DNA from: Streptomyces olivochromogenes
Lineage (GTDB): Bacteria > Actinomycetota > Actinomycetes > Streptomycetales > Streptomycetaceae
Direction: 5' to 3'
DNA: 64,000 nt
NCBI RefSeq assembly: GCF_001514115.1
Contig: NZ_KQ948480.1
Location: forward strand, 1-64,000
The notes under the pieces were generated by a model, which ran no database searches, had not been told where the DNA came from, and saw only the letters and a list, made by a program, of their open reading frames with translations. How positions within the stretch are numbered: position 1 is the stretch's first letter; each line of letters opens with the position of its first letter. Below, one piece after another: positions 33,091 through 41,626 of this stretch. The translations under genes and the position numbers were made by a program.

Positions 33091-34839
33091 TCACTTCTCC
33101 CGGGCGGGCAGCAGGACGGTCAGCGCGCCGGGCCTGACCTCGGCGGTGAGACGTCGGCCGTGGGACACCGGGTCCCCGTCGAGTTCACGCGACTGCGGTG
33201 CGGCGAAGGTGAGTTCGGCCCGCCGGAAGGTGAGGAACTCCACCGGTACCCCCTTCGTACCGGTGCCCTCCGGGACGAGCGTGTCCACGGTCATGAGCCG
33301 CGCGTTGCGCCCGCGGCCGCGCATCAGGACGCCCAAGGCACGCATCCAGCCACCGGGGCCTCGCGGGTCGAGGATCAGCAGATCGAGCAGTCCGTCGTCG
33401 GGCCGGGCCGCCGGGAGAAGCGTGAGACCGCCCTGTACGGTGCCGACGTTGGCGACGAGCACCATCCGGGCCGTACGGTGCAGGACGGGCGCGTCGTCGA
33501 GCCGGACCGTCAGCCGCATCCGGGGTGTGCCGAGTGAGCCGATGATGGCGAGGAGGTAGGCGGGCCAGCCGACGGCGGACTTGGCGCGGTCGTCGGTGTG
33601 TTCCAGCATCGCGGCGTCGAGCCCGGCCCCGGACATCGCGGCGAAGTGGGTGGGGGCGAGGCCGTCGCCCTCGACGCGGCCGAGGTCGAGGCGGTGCGGG
33701 GTGCCGGACAGTGCGGCGTCGAGCGCGGTGGCGGGGGTGAGCGACAGGCCGAGGTTGCGGGCCAGCAGATTGCCGGTGCCGCAGGGCACCACGACGAGCG
33801 GTACTCCGCTGTCGGCCAGGGCGTCCGCGGCCGCCCTGACGGTTCCGTCGCCGCCGCAGACCACGACCAGTGTCGCTCCGTCACGGACCGCGCCGGCCGC
33901 CTGGCCGGTGCCGGGGTCGTCGGCGGTGGTCTCGATGAACGTCGGTGCGCGGTGGCCGTGTTGTTCGAGGATCCGCCGCAGTTTCTCGCGGGTCGCTTCG
34001 CCGGTCACCGTGGGGTTGAAGATCACGGCGGTGCTGCCGGGCTCGGGCTCCTCGGCCCCGGCGGTCGCGTCGGTGTGCCCGGTCCGCGGTGAGGGGACGG
34101 AGGCCACGGACCGGTCGGTGAACAGAGCACCGCCGACGATCAGCAGGGACAGGACGCCGTTGGCCATTCCGCCGAGCACGTCCGTGGGGTGGTGCATGCC
34201 CCGGTAGAGGCGGGCGATGCCGACGGCCAGCGGCATGAGAAACAGCAGCCCGGCCAGCGGCCACCGCCACGACCTGCGGACCCGGGACAGCACGAGCACC
34301 GCGAGTCCGGCATACAGCGCGGTGGCCGCGCCGGTGTGGCCGGAGGTGTAGCTGGACGTGGGCGGGGACGCGTCGAGGCGGTGCACGTCTGGGCGAGTGC
34401 GGTCCACCGACTCGGTGACGGCCAGGAACACCAGTGACTGGAGCGAGACGGCGACGGCGAGGAAGACCGCCTCGCGCCACATCGGCAGCCGGGGTATGAG
34501 CAGCAGGGCCACGCAGCTCAGCAGGGTGATGGCGATCACCGTGAGTGTGTTGCCCGCCTCTGAGCCGAGGTACGACAGGGTGGTGAGCGGGCCCGTACGG
34601 ATCCGCTCGAATCCCTCGTTGACGTTGTCCTCGACCGTCAGTGGCCATACGTTCCGGGCGGGGCCCGTGATCAGGAGCCCGAAGCCCACCATCAGGGCGG
34701 CCTGGCAGATGGTCAGTACGCCGATGCGCGCTGCGGTCCTGCCGATACCGCGGGGCAGGACGGACGAGCGGCCCGGCCGGATCGCTTCGGGTCCTTCCCC
34801 AGTCGTTCCTGCGGCTCTCTCCGGCACGGCGGTCGGCAT
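33091..34839 (-). CDS. Fused PAP2 phosphatase - diacylglycerol kinase-like lipid kinase
   Basis: A 582-aa bifunctional protein. The N-terminal half (to about 245) has several membrane helices and PAP2 motifs VTESVDRTRPDVHRL, SYTSGHTGAATALYAG and RLYRGMHHPTDVLGG. The C-terminal half (about 280-580) is a cytoplasmic DAGK/sphingosine-kinase-like catalytic domain with VFNPTV-type start, VVVCGGDGTVRAAADAL and VPCGTGNLLARNLGL, and a C-terminal beta domain ending near ALTVLLP. Both phosphorylation and dephosphorylation of a lipid on one chain is notable. The ATG at 34839 is preferred over a GTG 12 nt upstream because GGGAG precedes it. First gene of the operon. Confidence 0.9.
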   Translation of the reverse strand: MPTAVPERAAGTTGEGPEAIRPGRSSVLPRGIGRTAARIGVLTICQAALMVGFGLLITGPARNVWPLTVEDNVNEGFERIRTGPLTTLSYLGSEAGNTLTVIAITLLSCVALLLIPRLPMWREAVFLAVAVSLQSLVFLAVTESVDRTRPDVHRLDASPPTSSYTSGHTGAATALYAGLAVLVLSRVRRSWRWPLAGLLFLMPLAVGIARLYRGMHHPTDVLGGMANGVLSLLIVGGALFTDRSVASVPSPRTGHTDATAGAEEPEPGSTAVIFNPTVTGEATREKLRRILEQHGHRAPTFIETTADDPGTGQAAGAVRDGATLVVVCGGDGTVRAAADALADSGVPLVVVPCGTGNLLARNLGLSLTPATALDAALSGTPHRLDLGRVEGDGLAPTHFAAMSGAGLDAAMLEHTDDRAKSAVGWPAYLLAIIGSLGTPRMRLTVRLDDAPVLHRTARMVLVANVGTVQGGLTLLPAARPDDGLLDLLILDPRGPGGWMRALGVLMRGRGRNARLMTVDTLVPEGTGTKGVPVEFLTFRRAELTFAAPQSRELDGDPVSHGRRLTAEVRPGALTVLLPAREK

Positions 34840-35640
34840 CGGGACTCCCACGGGTCGGCGCCTCGCGGCGGTCTTCGGCCGGGTGGCGTTCGCACCCGGT
34901 GCACCGCCGTGTGCCCCCGAAACGGAGGCGCAGACGCTCCGTGACGTGGGAATCTACGAATCCGCGCGCCGGACGCGCACAGAAGGTGCCGGTGGGGCGT
35001 CGGTCGACGGACCGGGACCCGACGCCGGTCCTCGTCGCCCACGGGCAGACGGGAGCCGCCGCGACCGTGGAAAGACGCCGGTCGTCGGCCGACCGGCAGG
35101 CAGTCACCGTCACTGGAGAACAACGTCGGTCGGCGGCCGGGCACCAGCCTTGTCCGGCGTACGACATCGGGCAGCGGCCGACAGGAACGCCGTCACCGTT
35201 ACCGGCGAACAGCGTCGGTCAGCGGTCGGTGGAGGAACCCCGGCCGGCGTCTCCTCGCGCCGCCTCGTCCGCGCGTCTTGGCGTCTTGGCCAGTTTGCAC
35301 GCCGGCGGCAACGCATCGCGTCACGTGGCGAACGATTCCCACATCGCCCGCTGCGACGGCGGCACTCGCAGTCCGAAGTCCCCCGGCGCCTAGGCTGGTT
35401 AAGCGGGTCGACCGGCGACTGCGCAGCCGCTTCGAACGGACGGTGGAATCCCTGGCGTACCACTGGCGACGCCGGGGTGGGCCGAGAGAGGCCAGCGCTC
35501 GTCGACACATCTCCGGCCTCCGGACTCGTGAGCCCGCATATTCGTGTGCCGCATGTGCCGATCCGTAGGAGCATCATCGGTCCCTTCTGCCAGCGTCCTG
35601 CCGACCGCCCTCGGCGTCGCCACCGCAATCCTGGCCGGCA
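34840..35640. other. Gap of about 800 bp with three imperfect direct repeats
   Basis: Upstream of the lipid operon. Three related segments occur at about 35056-35088, 35102-35137 and 35187-35222, each built around a CACCGT...GAACAACGTCGGTCGGCGGCC-like pattern (about 35 bp, the last two most similar). Open frames across them have no recognised domain. I see no gene here. Confidence 0.45.
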
Positions 35641-36060
35641 CCGTTCGAACCACCACCCGCCCGGCCCATCCCCATGGATGTCCGGGCGTCCAGAGCGCCC
35701 TGACCACCAGCGACTCCGGACAGGAAGTCCGTGACCTCCTCGTCGCCCGGGGGCGCTGGACGTCTGCAGTCATCCGCCGCGTCGGGAGGAAGCGGCTAGA
35801 GACCTGGCTCCGCAATCGCCGGGTTGTCCGGCCTGGCCGGGGCGCCGCGACGACCGCCCGGATATCGAGGCACGCTCCCGGGACCGTCACACCTTTCAAG
35901 CGATCACCAACCTGCCGGGTATGGGCCGCATCCGGGGTGCCGAGTTCACGGCCGCGGCCGGGGGAGACATGACGGCATTCGGCACTCCCGAAGTGCCTCG
36001 TCGGCTTCGGCTGCAGGGCGGCCGGCCCGCCCTCTGCTGTCCACCCGGCAGGAGTGCAAA
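35640..36060 (+). pseudogene. IS110-family transposase fragment
   Basis: One frame gives EVRDLLVARGRWTSAVIRRV and GRKRLETWLRNRRV; another gives EARSRDRHTFQAITNLPGMG and RIRGAEFTAAAGGDMTAFGT, the IS116/IS110/IS902 C-terminal block that normally continues into the Ser-containing region. Frameshifts separate them, and both the N-terminal DEDD domain and the end are missing. Confidence 0.65.
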
Positions 36061-36323
36061 GAGGCCGTGACCGAAGCGCCTTGCCGCGCCGCCTCGGACG
36101 AACAGCCCGCGGATTCCGTGCGACACCAACTGGCTCAGACACACCGACAGGTCACATAACGCCGTCGAGGACGGTCCCCGCCGGGAGGTGGTGGCCGGCG
36201 AGGGCGAGGTCTCCCCATGCGGCGGTGACATCGCACCCGAGCGGGCGCGCAGCCGGACCCCGTCGTCAGTTCACCAAGGGCCCCGGGTCCTGCGTCGGGC
36301 AGAAGAACCGACATGTGCCGACG

Positions 36324-36788
36324 TCAGGATCCGGCAGCGGACACATGGCGAGCCAACTCGGTGGCCAGGCGTTGCATGACCGTGCGGTTGGCGCGTCGTA
36401 TCGTGGCCCGGACGACGGGTCCCAGCAGGCGGTCGGCGAGCGGGACGCGTGCCCAGGCGTACGTGAACGACACGTGACTCCCGCCAGTCCGCAGCGGTTC
36501 GATGGTGTAGGTGCCCTGGGCCTGGCGTCGGCCGGCCGCGCTGACGTTCTGTTCGACGATGCGCCGCGGCGGGTCGGCCTCGACGACCTCGATGGTGACG
36601 TCGGTCTTCACGCCGCCCAGCGCGGCTGTGACCGTGGCACACGATCCGATGCCCCGATCGGGGCCGCTGTAGCGCCATCCGGTCAGGTAGTGGTTGGTGA
36701 ATCGCTCGTGGTGAGCCATGACATCGAGGAAGTCGTAGACCTGCTCGGGCGTCTGCGGTACGTCGATCGACACGGTGACAGACTTCAT
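36324..36788 (-). CDS. SRPBCC-family ligand-binding protein
   Basis: A 154-aa START/polyketide-cyclase-like protein. The helix-grip pattern is clear: VTVSIDVPQTPEQVYDFLDV, HERFTNHYLTGWRYSGPDRG, a beta-sheet with TDVTIEVVEADPPRRIVEQ, and the long C-terminal helix ATIRRANRTVMQRLATELAR. Such proteins bind or transform a hydrophobic ligand; no catalytic pair can be assigned. Its ATG overlaps one of two palindromic operator sites shared with the divergent TetR gene, so it should be under tight repression. Confidence 0.85.
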   Translation of the reverse strand: MKSVTVSIDVPQTPEQVYDFLDVMAHHERFTNHYLTGWRYSGPDRGIGSCATVTAALGGVKTDVTIEVVEADPPRRIVEQNVSAAGRRQAQGTYTIEPLRTGGSHVSFTYAWARVPLADRLLGPVVRATIRRANRTVMQRLATELARHVSAAGS

Positions 36789-36826
36789 GTACCACACGGT
36801 ACACAGGGCATGTACCAATTGGTACA
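36788..36826. promoter_or_regulatory. Twin palindromic TetR operators
   Basis: TGTACCACACGGTACA (36788-36803) and the perfect palindrome TGTACCAATTGGTACA (36811-36826) lie 23 bp apart, about two helical turns, between the divergent SRPBCC and TetR genes. They share TGTACC/GGTACA arms. Cooperative binding by two TetR dimers would block both promoters; the first site covers the SRPBCC start codon. Confidence 0.75.
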
Positions 36827-36834
36827 CTCGTGAA

Positions 36835-37443
36835 GTGGTGAATAAGAACGGCCTACATCCTGAGGGCGAGGCAACGCCCGGCACGGACGGGGACCGGCGA
36901 GCTCAATTGGTGAACCTGGCCGTCGACTACGTCGCGGCACACGGCATCGCGGACCTGAGCCTGCGCGGCCTGGGCGCCGCGATCGGCGTCAGTCACCGCA
37001 TGCTGATCCACTATTTCGGCTCCAAGGAGCACCTGCTCGTCGAGATCGTCCGGACGTCGGAGCAGCGCCAGCGTGACCTGCTGTCCCGGCTCCGCCTGGA
37101 CCCCGGTCTCTCACCCGCCGATGCTGCGCGGCTCCTCTGGCAGCAACTGACGGACCCTCGACTGGCTGGTCAGGAGCGGCTCTTCTTCGAAATCTACGGG
37201 CACGCGCTGCGGGGCCGTCCTGAGGCAGCCCCGCTCCTCGAAGGGCTCGTGAACGACTGGCTGGAGCCGCTCGTGGCCGCCGAGGTCGCCGCAGGGGCGG
37301 ACCCTGCCGTGGCCCGGAACCGCGCCAGGCTGGGACTCGCCACCGTTCGCGGGCTGCTGCTCGACCTGCTTGCCACCGGTGACCGCGCCGGTGTCAACGC
37401 GGCGATGGAGGACTTCCTCCAGCTGTACTACGGCTCGAAGTGA
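36835..37443 (+). CDS. TetR/AcrR family regulator
   Basis: A 202-aa repressor with the HTH at about 38-60 (LSLRGLGAAIGVSHRMLIHY, then FGSKEHLLVEIVR) and a helical C-terminal domain (RLLWQQLTDPRLAGQERLFF). Two GTG codons at 36835 and 36838 are possible starts. Divergent from the SRPBCC gene with twin palindromes between, which makes it the likely autoregulated repressor of that gene. Confidence 0.88.
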   Translation: MVNKNGLHPEGEATPGTDGDRRAQLVNLAVDYVAAHGIADLSLRGLGAAIGVSHRMLIHYFGSKEHLLVEIVRTSEQRQRDLLSRLRLDPGLSPADAARLLWQQLTDPRLAGQERLFFEIYGHALRGRPEAAPLLEGLVNDWLEPLVAAEVAAGADPAVARNRARLGLATVRGLLLDLLATGDRAGVNAAMEDFLQLYYGSK

Positions 37444-37545
37444 CGGAGTCGCCGATCAGGCCACGTGGCTGGGCCGGACGGCGATCACCGTTCGAACAAC
37501 GGTCGCCGAGGCGGACGTACGCCTCGACCTGCATCGCAGTCTTTC

Positions 37546-37574
37546 TCTCCAGACACCTCCGAAGCGTCTGGAGA
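37546..37574. terminator. Hairpin downstream of TetR
   Basis: Perfect 9-bp arms TCTCCAGAC (37546-37554) and GTCTGGAGA (37566-37574) around an 11-nt loop, about 100 bp after the TetR stop and before the convergent NTF2-like gene. It may end either transcript. The rest of the 290-bp gap (37444-37733) shows no gene. Confidence 0.55.
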
Positions 37575-37733
37575 ACCATCGAGTTTCATCTCGTACCTCC
37601 AGTCCGCGCCGGTGGGCAGTTCGAGTATGGACTGGGTGACGGAGACGGGTCGGTCCACCCGTCCGGCCTGCGGCGATGTCGGCGGTGGTGTGCGTCGCGG
37701 TTCTCTGGCCTGCTGGGGTGCCGGGTGGGCTGG

Positions 37734-38186
37734 TCACGCATCCTCAGCCGGGCGGGGCGGTGAGGCGGCCAGCGGCGAGGCGTCTTCGTATCGGACCTCG
37801 TAGACGCGCTCGGTGAACTTCCAGCCGTCGCCGGTGCGCTGGTAACGGTCATGGTAGATGGCGTAGTTCAGCCCTCCGCGGCCGTCGCGGCCACGCCCGA
37901 CCTCTGACATATAGGCGCGGCCCGACGCGGTGTCGCCGTCGAGCCGGATCACGCCCGGGTGCGTGTTCTGCACGAGAAAGTCCACAACGTCCGGCACCCG
38001 CCTGCCCCAGGCGCGGATCGGCTCCTGCCCTTCGAGTTCAACGGGGATGTTGGGCATACGCCATACGCCGTCCGGTGTGAACAGCAGAGCGATACGGTCG
38101 TAGTCGCGCATCATCACCGCGTCGGTGAACTCAGCGCGCAGCGCCTCGATCTCGACACGATCCGCGATGGCCTGAAAGTCACTCAT
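37734..38186 (-). CDS. NTF2-like / SnoaL-like protein
   Basis: A 150-aa cone-shaped alpha+beta-barrel protein: VEIEALRAEFTDAVMMRDYD, IALLFTPDGVWRMPNIPVEL, then strands AYMSEVGRGRDGRGGLNYAI and WKFTERVYEVRYED. The pattern of a D-x-x-x-(L/F)-x-x-(L/F)F-x-x-DG-W is typical for SnoaL_4-type enzymes such as dehydratases, isomerases or cyclases. It starts with a strong site (AGGAGG) 7 nt before the ATG. No partner gene; substrate unknown. Confidence 0.85.
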   Translation of the reverse strand: MSDFQAIADRVEIEALRAEFTDAVMMRDYDRIALLFTPDGVWRMPNIPVELEGQEPIRAWGRRVPDVVDFLVQNTHPGVIRLDGDTASGRAYMSEVGRGRDGRGGLNYAIYHDRYQRTGDGWKFTERVYEVRYEDASPLAASPPRPAEDA

Positions 38187-38607
38187 CGATTTCCTCCTGA
38201 TCGCCTTGGACTCGGTGCACGAACGACACCGGTCCGCCCTGCGACGGAAGCCTCCACGTCGGCGCTGCGGCCGGTCCCGCCAAGCGTCCCTGGGTCTCCT
38301 GCTCGCTGGATGGTGTGTTCGTCTCAGCAGTACGACGACAGGGCCCTCCGGAATGTGACACGCCCCCGTTCGGGGCGCACCGCAATCAGGATCCGTCGGC
38401 ACGAACGACAACGGATGAGAATCCGCAAGGTGTAGAATCTCGCCGCTCGTTGCCTAGGCAGCCTTCGCTGAACTGCGGTTCTTCCGCTGTCTCAAGACGG
38501 CGACACAGCCGCTCGGTCTCACGAACGCGGCACTTCCCTTTGCTCTTGGTCGGCCGGAGCCGGCGTACCGGGACAGTTGGTCCAGGAGTCAGGTGGTGAG
38601 GGATGTG
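38187..38607. other. Gap of about 420 bp
   Basis: Promoter side of the NTF2-like gene and 3' side of the HAD gene. No open frame with a recognised domain and no strong hairpin are visible. Confidence 0.4.
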
Positions 38608-39240
38608 TCAGCTCCACGTGAGTCCTCGAGTCGGCAACCAGGCGTCGATGACGGCTGCCAGCTCGTCGCGATCGGTGAAGACGTGTCCGTTCATACCCAT
38701 GGCCTGCGCGGCGCGTACGTTCTCCTCGCGGTCGTCGACGAAGAGGAAGTCGGCCGGGGCGGCCCGCATCGCGACGACGCAGTGATGGAAGGCTGCCGGG
38801 GCCGGCTTCGCCGCTTTGATCTTCCCGGAGAAGGCAACGTGGTCCAGATGGTGCAGCCAGGGCTGCGCGGCAAGGAAGGCGTCCGCGTGGTCCGAGGGGA
38901 TGTTGGACAGCAAGGCGACCTCGGCGACGTCGCGGAGGGACTGGGCGTAGGCGACCATCGGTTCGTCGATGCGTGACCAGCTGTCGATGTCGGTGAGGCG
39001 CAGTTCCTCGATGGTGTCGGCGTCGACGGACAGGGACAGCCGTCGCAGTACGGCGGTCCAGTATTCGGGCGCGGACTGCTGACCGGCGTCGTAGGGCGGG
39101 CGGCAGGCCCAGTAGGCCGTGGTGAAGGCGTCGGTGGGTGTGTGACAGCGGGCGGCCATCTTTCCGAGGGCGCCTGGGCGTTGGTGGCGAGCGACGACCC
39201 CGAAGAGGTCGAACAGCACGATGCTGCGGTCGGTGGACAT
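38608..39240 (-). CDS. HAD-superfamily hydrolase
   Basis: A 210-aa phosphatase-like HAD-IA protein. Motif I is DLFGVVA (nucleophile Asp, residue 11 or so), motif II the Ser/Asn of VALLSNIPSD, motif III Lys in SGKIKAAKPAP, and motif IV DDREENVRAAQAMG. It follows the MFS gene on the same strand by 31 bp and GGAGG precedes the ATG by about 10 nt, so the two probably share an mRNA under the divergent DeoR regulator. A sugar phosphate is a likely but unproven substrate. Confidence 0.88.
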   Translation of the reverse strand: MSTDRSIVLFDLFGVVARHQRPGALGKMAARCHTPTDAFTTAYWACRPPYDAGQQSAPEYWTAVLRRLSLSVDADTIEELRLTDIDSWSRIDEPMVAYAQSLRDVAEVALLSNIPSDHADAFLAAQPWLHHLDHVAFSGKIKAAKPAPAAFHHCVVAMRAAPADFLFVDDREENVRAAQAMGMNGHVFTDRDELAAVIDAWLPTRGLTWS

Positions 39241-39271
39241 CGTCGTGGTTCCTCCGGATCTCGAGGGGCGT

Positions 39272-40474
39272 TCAGCTGCTACTTGCTGCCATCTCGCGCG
39301 TGCGGTCGGAGCCGGTGCGCAGGATCCCGGCGGCCACGGCGGTGATCGCACACAGCAGGATCAGCAGTGCGAAGGCGTGGTTCAGGGCGACGAGGTGGGT
39401 CAGCCAGCCGATGGCGGCGGGGCCGGCGAGCATGCCGACGTAGCCGAGCCCGGCGACGCGGGAGACATTGGCCCCTGCAGCGGAGGGGTCGGCGTGCCCG
39501 GCCGCGCTGAACAACTGCGGGACACAGCCGGACAGTCCCAGACCGAACAGCGCCCACCCTGCGAACGCGGCCCATATCCACGGGGAGACGGTCACGATCG
39601 TGATGCCGACGGCAGCCGTCGCCGCGCCGTGACGCAGGATCGCCATGGATCCGAACCTGGCGACGAGGCGGTCGGCGAGCAGTCGGCCGATGGTCATGGT
39701 CGCCGCGAAGGTGCCGTACGCGAAGGCGGCGGTGCTCGCGGGTGCGCCGAGGACGTCCTTGAGGTGCAGCGCGCTCCAGTCGTTGGCGGCTCCCTCGCAC
39801 AGCATGACCATGAGAGCCAGGGCGGCGAGGATCCAGATGCGCTTGCTGGTGCCGCGGTGCTCGGCGGCCGGCGCCTGCTCGGTCTCCTCCGCGGAGCCGG
39901 TGTCGGCAGTGGTGGGTGCGGTCGGCAGGAGGGCGCGTGCCGATACGAGGGCGATCGCGATACCCAGGGCTCCCATGGCGGCCATGCCTGCGGCCGGGCT
40001 GAGGCCGGCGCTCGCCGTAGCCGCTCCGACGAGCGCGGCGAGGACGCCGCCGACCGAGAACGTGGCGTGGAAGGCCGACATGACGGGGCGGCCGTACGCC
40101 TTCTCCACGTGCACGGCGTGGGCGTTCATGCTCACGTCCAGGCAGCCGTTGCAGAATCCGAAGGCCAGCAGGGCGCCTGCCAGCGTCCACGGCTCCCGGG
40201 GAAGTCCGGGCAGCACCAGGGCCGCGCTGCACAGCACGCCGGTGGCGGGGACGACGATGCGCGCCCCGAGAGAGTCAGTCAGACGCCCGGCCACCTGCAT
40301 ACCGATGAAGGCCCCCAGCCCCAGCAGCACCAGCAGTCCACCGAGCGTCGCGTGAGTGATGCCCACGCGCTCCTCGATGGCGGGGATGTTCACCACCCAG
40401 GTGCCCATCAGAGTGCCGCACAGGCTGAAGTAGACAAAGGTCGCCACTCGGGCGGCTCGAAGCGAATCATTCAT
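39272..40474 (-). CDS. MFS transporter (sugar/drug:proton type)
   Basis: A 400-aa transporter with 12 transmembrane helices, the loop 2-3 motif GRLTDSLGARIVVPATG, and NGCLDVSMNAHAVHVEK in helix 4-5, which is characteristic of the family that includes fucose- and YbjJ-like carriers. The central cytoplasmic loop is acidic (SAEETEQAPAAEH). It is followed by a HAD hydrolase and divergent from a DeoR regulator, a layout consistent with uptake and dephosphorylation of a sugar derivative. Confidence 0.88.
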   Translation of the reverse strand: MNDSLRAARVATFVYFSLCGTLMGTWVVNIPAIEERVGITHATLGGLLVLLGLGAFIGMQVAGRLTDSLGARIVVPATGVLCSAALVLPGLPREPWTLAGALLAFGFCNGCLDVSMNAHAVHVEKAYGRPVMSAFHATFSVGGVLAALVGAATASAGLSPAAGMAAMGALGIAIALVSARALLPTAPTTADTGSAEETEQAPAAEHRGTSKRIWILAALALMVMLCEGAANDWSALHLKDVLGAPASTAAFAYGTFAATMTIGRLLADRLVARFGSMAILRHGAATAAVGITIVTVSPWIWAAFAGWALFGLGLSGCVPQLFSAAGHADPSAAGANVSRVAGLGYVGMLAGPAAIGWLTHLVALNHAFALLILLCAITAVAAGILRTGSDRTREMAASSS

Positions 40475-40563
40475 GACAGCCACCGTAACGAACATATTGT
40501 GCGGTTGAATACTGTTGCTTCGCACACATTGAATGTTTGTTTCGTGTGGTGTTCAATCGCGGT
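40475..40563. promoter_or_regulatory. Divergent DeoR-controlled promoter region
   Basis: An 89-bp AT-richer spacer with short dyads: GTGCG/CGCAC around 40500-40526 and TTGAA/TTCAA around 40529-40556. Repeated TTG and GTTTG elements fit a DeoR operator, but no single strong palindrome stands out. Confidence 0.4.
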
Positions 40564-41325
40564 ATGAGTAACGCAGACCGGCACGGGATGATCGCGCAGG
40601 CCGTCAGAGAGACGGGAAGGATCACGGTCCAGGAACTCGCCGAACTGACCGGCGCCTCCGAGATGACCATCCGGCGCGACCTCGACGCGCTGTCCGCGCA
40701 AGGCGTCCTCGAACGCGTCCGCGGCGGTGCGCGCACCCTGCTGCTCAGGGGCGAGGAGCCGCCCTTCGCGCTGCGTGCTCACGAGGCCGTCGACGCCAAG
40801 CGCCGCATCGCCGCCGAGGTGGCCTCGCTCATCGCCGACGGCGAGACCGTCCTCCTCGACAGCGGCACCACCTGCCTGGAGATCGCCCACCTGCTGCGCC
40901 GGCGACCGGTCACTGTGATGCCCCTGTCATTGCAGGCCATCCACGTACTCAGCGAGGGCCCGGGCCCGGCCACACTGATGGTGCCCGGCGGGCAGCCTCG
41001 GGCAGCCGAGGGAGCCCTCACCGGCCCCCTCACCCTTGCGTCCCTGGCGGCACTGCGCTTCGACACTGCCGTCATGGGCTGCTGCGGTCTCAGCGCAGCC
41101 CAGGGCCTGACCGCGTACGACCTCGACGACGCGGCCGTGAAGAAGGCCGGCATCGCCTCCACACGCCGCATCATCGTTGCCGCCGACGGCAGCAAGCTCG
41201 GCCACACCGCGTACGCCTACGTCGGTCCCTCGACGCTCCTGCACACCCTCGTCACCGACACCGCGGCACCCGTCGACGAGGTCATCGCGCTCGAAGGCAC
41301 TGGGATCGTCGTCAAGGCCGTCTGA
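40564..41325 (+). CDS. DeoR/GlpR-family transcriptional regulator
   Basis: A 253-aa repressor. The N-terminal winged HTH reads RHGMIAQAVRETGRITVQEL then EMTIRRDLDALSAQGVLERV; the sugar-phosphate-binding domain has LLDSGTTCLEIAHLL, then FDTAVMGCCGLS, AAVKKAGI and VAADGSKLGH, the standard DeoR effector signature. It is divergent from the MFS-HAD pair. The ATG at 40564 is the most likely start. Confidence 0.9.
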   Translation: MSNADRHGMIAQAVRETGRITVQELAELTGASEMTIRRDLDALSAQGVLERVRGGARTLLLRGEEPPFALRAHEAVDAKRRIAAEVASLIADGETVLLDSGTTCLEIAHLLRRRPVTVMPLSLQAIHVLSEGPGPATLMVPGGQPRAAEGALTGPLTLASLAALRFDTAVMGCCGLSAAQGLTAYDLDDAAVKKAGIASTRRIIVAADGSKLGHTAYAYVGPSTLLHTLVTDTAAPVDEVIALEGTGIVVKAV

Positions 41326-41626
41326 CAAGAAGCGCAGGAACTCCCGACCATCGCAGGCCCGCAGGCGCCTCTTCGCATTTCGTCGTCCACAGGCCGACTA
41401 CCGCGTGGCGAATCCAGGCTCAGTGGGTGGCCCGGGGCGTCCCGATTCCTGTCGTCACGGCCCAAGTTGGCCACTCTCGCGAGTCCTAGGCTGCAATGGG
41501 GGTGACAGACAGGCGCAACGGGAACAGGCCGCACGGGCCGGCCACGCTTCCTCACGTGTCCAACCACTGCGGCCGTTCTCACGTCATGGCCCAGTTGTCC
41601 CCAATGTCGTAACCGGCTTCACGTAA
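41326..41626. other. Gap of 301 bp
   Basis: Between the DeoR stop and the convergent SDR stop. No gene, RNA or strong hairpin seen. Confidence 0.4.
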
